The notes below the pieces were generated by a model. The model was not told where the DNA came from. It ran no database searches and saw only the letters and a program-made list of their open reading frames with translations. A stretch of DNA of 64,000 nucleotides from JAEKNW01 sp963678375. Lineage in GTDB: Bacteria; Cloacimonadota; Cloacimonadia; Cloacimonadales; JAFGVF01. Positions 58,756 to 64,000 of this stretch are shown one piece after another; position 1 is the first letter of the stretch; the number at the start of each line of letters is the position of its first letter. The DNA lies in the NCBI GenBank assembly GCA_963678375.2, contig OY782831.1, positions 2,108,001 through 2,172,000 on the forward strand, in the 5' to 3' direction. The translations under genes and the position numbers were made by a program.

Positions 58756-60309
58756 TTGCAAACCGATAATAATCTAATTGTAGAGATGAAAGCTATAACT
58801 AAAAGTTTTTTTGGTAATAAAGCCAACGATAATGTTAGTTTCTCTCTTAGAAAGGGAGAAATTCATGCTCTTCTGGGAGAAAATGGTACAGGTAAAACAA
58901 CACTTATGAATATATTGACTGGTGTCTATGAACCAGATTCAGGTGAAATATTCTATAAAAGTAAAAAACTTACTTATACTTACCCAGGACAAGCCCTAGA
59001 ATTAGGTATAGGAATGGTTCATCAAAGATTTTCTCTAGTAGGAAGTTTAACAGTATTAGAGAATATTATTTTGGGAAATCCTAAGAATAAAATATACCTT
59101 AATACCCTAAAGATAAAACAGGAACTAGAAAAATACGCGGAAGAATATAAATTCCAAGTAGATTTAGAGGCTACAGTTGAAAAGTTACCAATTGGTCTAA
59201 TGCAGAAGGCAGAAATCCTTAAAATGCTTGTTAGAAATGTTGATGTGTTAATAGTTGATGAACCAACAACTGTATTAACAAAGCAAGAAACAGATAATTT
59301 ATTAGTAAATCTCAAAAAGATTGCTGAATCAGGCAAGTCAGTTGTTTTTATTTCGCACAAGATGAAGGTAGTGCGAAGAATTGCTGATAGAATAACTGTT
59401 TTAAGAAAAGGTAAATTAATTGGGACTGTCTTACCTAATGAGGTGACTCCAGAAGAGTTATCAATGATGATGGTTGGTAAACAGAGTGGGGAAGTACTGA
59501 CTAGAAAAGAGTTAACTAAGCAAGATAGAATTCTTGCTGTTGAAGGTCTTCATGTTCATTCTGATAAAGGGCTATTAGCAGTTGATTCACTTTCTTTTGA
59601 AATGAATAAGGGAGAAATTCTAGGTATTGCCGGTGTCTCTGGTAATGGTCAAACTGAACTTTCAGAAGCCATCGTAGGTATGCGTGAAATGAGAGATGGG
59701 AAGATTTGGTTTAAAAATAAAGTTATTAATAAAATGAGTGTCAAAGAGAAAATTGCTATGGGTATTAGCTATATACCATCTGATAGAATTCATGTAGGGG
59801 TTGCTGGACAAAGATCTACCTGGGAAAACATTTGTATGAAAGTTTATCGGTATAAAAAATATAGTAATTTCCTAGGTCTAAATCAAAAAATGATGAAGAA
59901 ATATGCTGAAGATATAGTAAAAAAGTATGATATAATTCAGCCAGGCATAGAGTTTCCATCACTTCTACTTTCAGGAGGAAACTTGCAGAAAGTTATTATT
60001 GGCAGAGAAATAGAAGCTGAGAGTGAGTTATTCATTTGCGAATATCCAACTAGGGGACTAGATGTCGGAGCTACAGAATTTGTTAGAAACACAATTCTAG
60101 AGCTTAGGAATCAAGGTAAAGCAGTTATACTTATATCAGGTGATTTAGATGAAATTTTCATGCTTGCTGATCGAATTGCAGTTATGCATTCAGGTAATTT
60201 TGTTTCTGTTTTCCCTAATGGTAAATATGATGTTACTCAAATTGGTTTAATGATGAGTGGTACTTTAGAACATGAGTTAGAAGTGAACAAGGGAGGTACT
60301 AGTGTATAA
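58756..60309 (+). CDS. nucleoside ABC transporter ATPase (two ATPase domains)
   Basis: This 517-residue protein has two fused ATPase domains of the sugar/nucleoside CUT2-like type. Domain 1 has Walker A GENGTGKTT, HQRFSLVGSLTVLENI and Walker B VLIVDEPTT. Domain 2 has a degenerate Walker A (GVSGNGQTE), as is usual for this family, the signature LLSGGNLQKV and the ICEYPTRGLDVGA end. Start is TTG at 58756, with GAGG 6 nt upstream; an in-frame GTG at 58678 lies inside the MITE copy, and the shorter form has the usual family length. It powers uptake with the two permeases that follow. Confidence 0.9.
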   Translation: MQTDNNLIVEMKAITKSFFGNKANDNVSFSLRKGEIHALLGENGTGKTTLMNILTGVYEPDSGEIFYKSKKLTYTYPGQALELGIGMVHQRFSLVGSLTVLENIILGNPKNKIYLNTLKIKQELEKYAEEYKFQVDLEATVEKLPIGLMQKAEILKMLVRNVDVLIVDEPTTVLTKQETDNLLVNLKKIAESGKSVVFISHKMKVVRRIADRITVLRKGKLIGTVLPNEVTPEELSMMMVGKQSGEVLTRKELTKQDRILAVEGLHVHSDKGLLAVDSLSFEMNKGEILGIAGVSGNGQTELSEAIVGMREMRDGKIWFKNKVINKMSVKEKIAMGISYIPSDRIHVGVAGQRSTWENICMKVYRYKKYSNFLGLNQKMMKKYAEDIVKKYDIIQPGIEFPSLLLSGGNLQKVIIGREIEAESELFICEYPTRGLDVGATEFVRNTILELRNQGKAVILISGDLDEIFMLADRIAVMHSGNFVSVFPNGKYDVTQIGLMMSGTLEHELEVNKGGTSV

Positions 60310-61354
60310 AGTTGTTTTAGAGCAAAAAGAAAGAGTTTCTCAAAATAAAGAGCTTCTTTTTAACATAATTGCAATATTTGTTGCTTTAGTTTTATCAGGC
60401 ATAATTCTAGCATTTTATGGATTTAACCCTTTTACTTCTTTTGCTGGAATGTTCAAATCTACTCTTGGAAGTATGTTTGGATTTAGTGAAACTATTGTAA
60501 AAACTATTCCATTGATTTTTACTGGTCTATCAGTCGCTATGGCATTAAACAGTAAAGTGTGGAATGTTGGAGCTGAAGGACAACTCTATATTGGTGCTTT
60601 ATTTGCTGCAATTTTTGCTATTTATTTTCCAACTTTACCAAAAGTTCTTCAAATTCCTATGATTTTGCTTGTATCAATGATTGGTGGCGCACTCTGGGCA
60701 TTCTTCCCAGCTATACTTAAAATGAAATTTAAAATGAATGAAGTAATATCTACTCTGTTACTTAATTATGTAGCTATTAGTATTTTAGACTACTTTGTCT
60801 ATGGACCAATGAAAAGGAAAGATAATTTTCCTTTTTCTGAAGATATTCCACCTGAAGCTGTATTCAATAAGATTGGTTTTCAGAATGTGCATATAGGTAT
60901 ATTTTTTGCATTGATCTTGGTTTTAATTATCTACTATGTTCTTAAATATACCAAATTTGGATATGAGTTAAGAATTATTGGATCAAGTATTAAAGCAGCT
61001 CATTATGCGGGGATTAACTATGAAAGAATGATGTTGTTTGTTTTCTTACTTAGTGGAGCTTTTGCTGGTCTTGCTGGAGCTAATCAACTATGTGGTATAG
61101 AGTATAAACTTCACTCACATATTTCTGATGATCTTGGCTATACAGGCATTATTGTTGCCTGGTTAGCACGTTCTAACCCCTTCATGATAGTTGCCTTTGC
61201 TTTCTTTATGAGCTCCTTAATTATTGGTTCTGAAGCCTTGCAGTATGAAGGAGTACCTGTTGCTATTGGTAAGGTGATGCAGAGTCTAATTCTCTTTGCT
61301 ATCTTAGGAAGTGAACTTTTTAAAAATTATAGAATCAAGGTAAAGAGAGGTTAA
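60302..61354 (+). CDS. nucleoside ABC transporter permease 1
   Basis: The 350-residue BPD_transp_2-type permease has about 9-10 transmembrane segments. WNVGAEGQLYIGALFAA is characteristic of the family and MNEVISTLLLNYVA follows; near the end lie GLAGANQLCGI and SNPFMIVAFAFFMSSLI. It pairs with the next permease to form the heterodimeric channel for nucleosides. The start is GTG, overlapping the ATPase stop by 8 nt with GGGAGG upstream, so expression is coupled. Confidence 0.92.
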   Translation: MYKVVLEQKERVSQNKELLFNIIAIFVALVLSGIILAFYGFNPFTSFAGMFKSTLGSMFGFSETIVKTIPLIFTGLSVAMALNSKVWNVGAEGQLYIGALFAAIFAIYFPTLPKVLQIPMILLVSMIGGALWAFFPAILKMKFKMNEVISTLLLNYVAISILDYFVYGPMKRKDNFPFSEDIPPEAVFNKIGFQNVHIGIFFALILVLIIYYVLKYTKFGYELRIIGSSIKAAHYAGINYERMMLFVFLLSGAFAGLAGANQLCGIEYKLHSHISDDLGYTGIIVAWLARSNPFMIVAFAFFMSSLIIGSEALQYEGVPVAIGKVMQSLILFAILGSELFKNYRIKVKRG

Positions 61355-61356
61355 AG

Positions 61357-62301
61357 ATGACTTTCTATGAAATTATTATTACTTTGCTAGTCTCTGCTAT
61401 TAAGAGTGGGACGATAGTCATTTTTGCAACAGTTGGAGAGATATATACTGAACGTTCTGGGATTCTAAACTTAGGAGTGGAAGGTATGATGTTACTTGGT
61501 GCTTTTGCTGGATATGCCACAGCTGTAATGACTCAAAACATTTTTTTTGCTTTTGTGATAGCAGGAATAGTTGGATCATCTGTTGCTTTAATTCATGCTT
61601 TTGTTACAATCACACTTAGGGCAAACCAAGTTGTATCAGGACTGGCTCTTACTATGTTTGGTGCAGGTGTTTCTTCTTTTCTAGGGAAAGGATTTGTTAA
61701 GATGCCGCTTCCAGAAAGTGTTAAACTATGGACTCTTCCAATCAAGATTCCTCTCTTAGGTGATATTCCAATTATAGGAGAAGTCTTATTTAACCATAAC
61801 ATTTTCGTTTATTTATCCTACTTTGTTCCAGTGATTGCTTGGTTTGTTTTGAGTAAAACAAAATGGGGTCTGGCTATTAGAGCTACAGGCGAAGAACCTT
61901 TAGCAAGTGAAATTATGGGTATAAAAGTAATTAGAGTACGTTATCTTTCAACTATGTTAGGTGGCTTACTCTGTGGTATTTCAGGTGCCTACTTATCAAT
62001 AGTTTACTCTTCCTTATGGGGAGATGGAATGACTGCTGGAAGAGGTTGGATTACGATAGCTCTTGTGATATTCTCAAATTGGAGACCTATGTATGTCTTT
62101 CTTGGAGCTTATCTCTTTGGTGGAATGGAAGCTATTATTCCAAGATTGCAAGCTTTTGGGGTTGAGTTATCTCCCCAGTTATTAAAATCTGTTCCGTATA
62201 TCTTTACCATTCTCTTCTTGCTGATGATCCAATTGAGAGGAACAAGATCTAATATGCCAAAAAATTTAGGTAATGCTTACTTTAGAGAGGGAAGGGATTA
62301 G
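61357..62301 (+). CDS. nucleoside ABC transporter permease 2
   Basis: The 314-residue BPD_transp_2-type permease has about 8-9 transmembrane segments. Its hallmarks are TVGEIYTERSGILNLGVEGM and LRANQVVSGLALTMFGAG, and later ISGAYLSIVYSS, with RGWITIALVIFSNWRP. These are the features of NupC-type partners in BMP-linked ABC importers. It starts 2 nt after the first permease with AGAGAGG as ribosome site. A strong terminator follows, shared with the convergent cdd gene. Confidence 0.92.
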   Translation: MTFYEIIITLLVSAIKSGTIVIFATVGEIYTERSGILNLGVEGMMLLGAFAGYATAVMTQNIFFAFVIAGIVGSSVALIHAFVTITLRANQVVSGLALTMFGAGVSSFLGKGFVKMPLPESVKLWTLPIKIPLLGDIPIIGEVLFNHNIFVYLSYFVPVIAWFVLSKTKWGLAIRATGEEPLASEIMGIKVIRVRYLSTMLGGLLCGISGAYLSIVYSSLWGDGMTAGRGWITIALVIFSNWRPMYVFLGAYLFGGMEAIIPRLQAFGVELSPQLLKSVPYIFTILFLLMIQLRGTRSNMPKNLGNAYFREGRD

Positions 62302-62315
62302 TTGTTTTTTCCATT

Positions 62316-62359
62316 AAAAAAATGATTAGGTTGGTCTGAGCTAACCTAATCATTTTTTT
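62316..62359. terminator. bidirectional terminator between permease 2 and cdd
   Basis: A perfect 17-bp stem (62316-62332 with 62343-62359; core AATGATTAGGTT) carries T-runs in both directions and lies between the stops of the convergent genes. Confidence 0.93.
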
Positions 62360-62373
62360 TAAAATTATCTGGG

Positions 62374-62754
62374 TTAATTCAATCTAAAAGTATGGGGTAG
62401 AATCTCTTTCAAAGAAGTTTCTACTATCTTATCATCATTACCATAATAAATAGCAATATCTTGACCAAATTCAGCTAAAACTTGTCTACAAGCTCCACAA
62501 GGTGGGAATAGTTTTTCTGAATCAACATAAATAGCTATTTCAGAGATCTTCTGTTCTCCATTACTTACCATATTAAAGATAGCATTTCTCTCTGCACACA
62601 TAGAAAGACCATAGGAAGCGTTTTCTACATTACAACCTTTATAAATATTCCCAGAATCAGTCAATAGTGCAGCCCCCACTCGGAAATTTGAGTAAGGAGC
62701 ATAAGCATTTTTAGCTACTTGTTTAGCTATATCAAAGAGTTTTTCATTTATCAT
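62374..62754 (-). CDS. cdd: cytidine deaminase
   Basis: The 126-residue enzyme has the zinc and catalytic motifs MCAERNAIFN and PPCGACRQVLAEF, plus the substrate-contacting SNFRVGAALL and CNVENASYG. It deaminates cytidine and deoxycytidine to uridine and deoxyuridine. It is convergent with the nucleoside-uptake genes, consistent with a catabolic role for imported nucleosides. It starts 18 nt after the OadB stop on the same strand. Confidence 0.96.
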   Translation of the reverse strand: MINEKLFDIAKQVAKNAYAPYSNFRVGAALLTDSGNIYKGCNVENASYGLSMCAERNAIFNMVSNGEQKISEIAIYVDSEKLFPPCGACRQVLAEFGQDIAIYYGNDDKIVETSLKEILPHTFRLN

Positions 62755-62772
62755 TAATCATTCCTTGTTCAT

Positions 62773-63873
62773 TTATGAAAGTAAAGCTATGATTATACCA
62801 CCAGCTATAACAGAACCAATTTGACCGCCCACATTAGCTGAAACAGCAGGCATGAGTAAGAAGTTATAAGGATCTTCTTTTAATCCCATTTTATGGATAA
62901 CTCTAGCTGACATTGGGAAAGCAGATATACCACAAGCACCAATCATTGGGTTAACTTTGTTTTTAGAAAATAAATTCATGATTTTAGCAAAAATTACTCC
63001 ACCTGCAGTATCAAAAACGAAAGCTAATAAACCTAAAGCAAGAATCATAATTGTTTCCCACTGTAAGAATTTATCACCTGTCATGGTTGATGCTATGGCA
63101 ATACCAAGAACTATTGTAACTAGATGGGCTAAAGTAGTTTGTGCAGTCTCTGAGATTGATTTCAAGACACCGCATTCTCTTATTAGGTTACCAAACATTA
63201 AGAATCCGATTAAAGATACAGATTCAGGAGCAACTAAGCCAGCTGCAAAGGTAACGAGAATAGGGAAGAGAATTTTTACAACTCTAGGGATATCTGTAGC
63301 TTGATATTCCATCCTTATTAGTCTTTCCTTTCTTGTAGTAAGAAGTTTAACTACGGGAGGTTGTATTAGAGGTACAAGAGCCATATAAGAATAGGCTGCT
63401 ACAGAGATTGGACCTAATAAATCTTTAGCAAAACGGTTAGCTACAAAAATAGAGGTTGGACCATCAGCAGCTCCAATAATACCTATTGCTGAAGCATCTT
63501 TTATAGAAAAACCTACCGCTGCAGCTAATATTATAGTGACAAAGATTCCAAATTGAGCAGCACCTCCAAAGAGCAACATTTTAGGGTTTTGAAGCAGGGG
63601 TGTGAAATCAATCATAGCTCCAATTGCTATAAATAGGATTAAAGGAAATAGCTCATTAGCAATTCCCATTCTAAAGAGGATTGAAAGAGCTCCATGTTCT
63701 CCTATAGCTCCTGAAAAAGGAATATTTGTGAGAATTGTTCCGAAACCTAAAGGTAGAAGTAGTGTAGGTTCATAATCTTTAGCTATTGCTAAATAGACTA
63801 ATACACCACCAATAAGGTACATGACCCATAACCTCCAGTCATCTAAAGCTAAAACACCACGTAAGAATTCCAT
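62773..63873 (-). CDS. oadB: sodium-pumping decarboxylase beta subunit
   Basis: The 366-residue integral membrane protein has ten or more hydrophobic segments and the OadB/GcdB hallmarks: LLLPLGFGTILTNIP near the start, GAADGPTSIFVANRFA (about 136-151) and MIGACGISAFPMSARVIHKM near the end. The subunit couples carboxybiotin decarboxylation (oxaloacetate, methylmalonyl-CoA or glutaconyl-CoA) to Na+ export. The alpha, gamma and biotin subunits are not in the window, so the substrate is unknown. Confidence 0.93.
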   Translation of the reverse strand: MEFLRGVLALDDWRLWVMYLIGGVLVYLAIAKDYEPTLLLPLGFGTILTNIPFSGAIGEHGALSILFRMGIANELFPLILFIAIGAMIDFTPLLQNPKMLLFGGAAQFGIFVTIILAAAVGFSIKDASAIGIIGAADGPTSIFVANRFAKDLLGPISVAAYSYMALVPLIQPPVVKLLTTRKERLIRMEYQATDIPRVVKILFPILVTFAAGLVAPESVSLIGFLMFGNLIRECGVLKSISETAQTTLAHLVTIVLGIAIASTMTGDKFLQWETIMILALGLLAFVFDTAGGVIFAKIMNLFSKNKVNPMIGACGISAFPMSARVIHKMGLKEDPYNFLLMPAVSANVGGQIGSVIAGGIIIALLS

Positions 63874-63890
63874 TATTTCTCCATTTATTA

Positions 63891-64000
63891 TTATTTTTTT
63901 AAATATCTTAGGACTGTTTTAGGGAATTTATCTGTTGCTAACAGAAATGAATTGTTATCATATTTAACAATTCCTTCCCAGTTATATGATACATCTCTTG
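63891..64000 (-). CDS. 3' end of a gene running off the window edge
   Basis: On the minus strand a frame is open from the window edge to a TAA at 63893-63891, showing about 35 residues ending SYNWEGIVKYDNNSFLLATD, then KFPKTVLRYLKK. The composition and the GIVKYDNNSFLLATD pattern look coding, and the gene ends 18 nt before oadB on the same strand. Too little is visible to assign a family. Confidence 0.5.
   Translation of the reverse strand, partial: RDVSYNWEGIVKYDNNSFLLATDKFPKTVLRYLKK

Noticed and set aside
59022..59360. 112-codon frame on the minus strand inside the ABC ATPase gene
   Set aside because: Antisense shadow of conserved ATPase motifs; Ser/Phe/Thr-rich translation without family features.

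Overview
The window is AT-rich and densely coded. It comes from a Gram-negative-type (diderm) bacterium: it carries a Wza-like export lipoprotein, an OmpA-domain lipoprotein, a Tsx-like outer-membrane channel, a Wzx/Wzy exopolysaccharide system and a sodium-pump decarboxylase subunit. The mix of giant GLUG/FN3 secreted proteins, LruC and GIN (DUF2807) surface proteins, OadB and AT-rich codon use best fits an anaerobic Cloacimonadota-like lineage (inference, moderate confidence; no rRNA is present to settle it).

Layout. 1-6183: 3' part of a giant modular surface protein that begins outside the window. 6242-6524: a MITE-like repeat followed by a palindromic repeat. 6548-7811 (minus): metal-efflux permease plus metallochaperone. 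7947-27519 (plus): a long exopolysaccharide/capsule locus behind a consensus promoter, with glycosyltransferases, an active phosphoglycosyltransferase (PGT), two fusion proteins carrying what look like dead PGT domains, a STAS protein, a uridine kinase-like protein, a nucleotidyltransferase, a Wzz/BY-kinase-like co-polymerase with altered Walker motifs, Wza, Wzy, an OmpA lipoprotein, Wzx and a DMT transporter. 27823-31192: NifU-like protein, NadE, a Cys-cluster/TPR protein and RibD. 31307-35612 (minus): SpoIID-like protein, GNAT protein and an APH-RIO double kinase behind a structured leader. 36050-38948: GIN-domain protein, Asd and an M20D deacylase. 39008-43002 (minus): LruC lipoprotein, a TIGR02587-like membrane protein and a YitT protein. 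43228-49059: two small proteins, HAD phosphatase, S4 protein, ArsR repressor and a paired ABC exporter. 49327-53399: GmhA, tRNA-Leu, then trigger factor-ClpP-ClpX. 53470-55173 (minus): GpmA, PduO-type adenosyltransferase and RidA. 55317-56144: exonuclease III. 56452-62301: nucleoside uptake from outer membrane to cytoplasm (DUF5020 channel, BMP lipoprotein, ATPase, two permeases), convergent with cytidine deaminase and OadB (minus). A partial gene runs off the right edge.

Functional reading. The polysaccharide locus contains the parts of a Wzy-dependent pathway: PGT priming, GT4/GT26/GT-A extension, Wzx flipping, Wzy polymerisation, Wzz/Wza export. Its oddity is a concentration of apparent pseudoenzymes: two PGT-like domains without the Asp-Glu dyad, a nucleotidyltransferase-like domain without its signature loop, and a BY-kinase domain with both Walker acidic positions changed. 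This is the strongest candidate for an undescribed arrangement. The second strong signal is repetitive DNA: a three-copy MITE-like family and a separate 58-bp inverted-repeat family with a constant 26-nt spacer.
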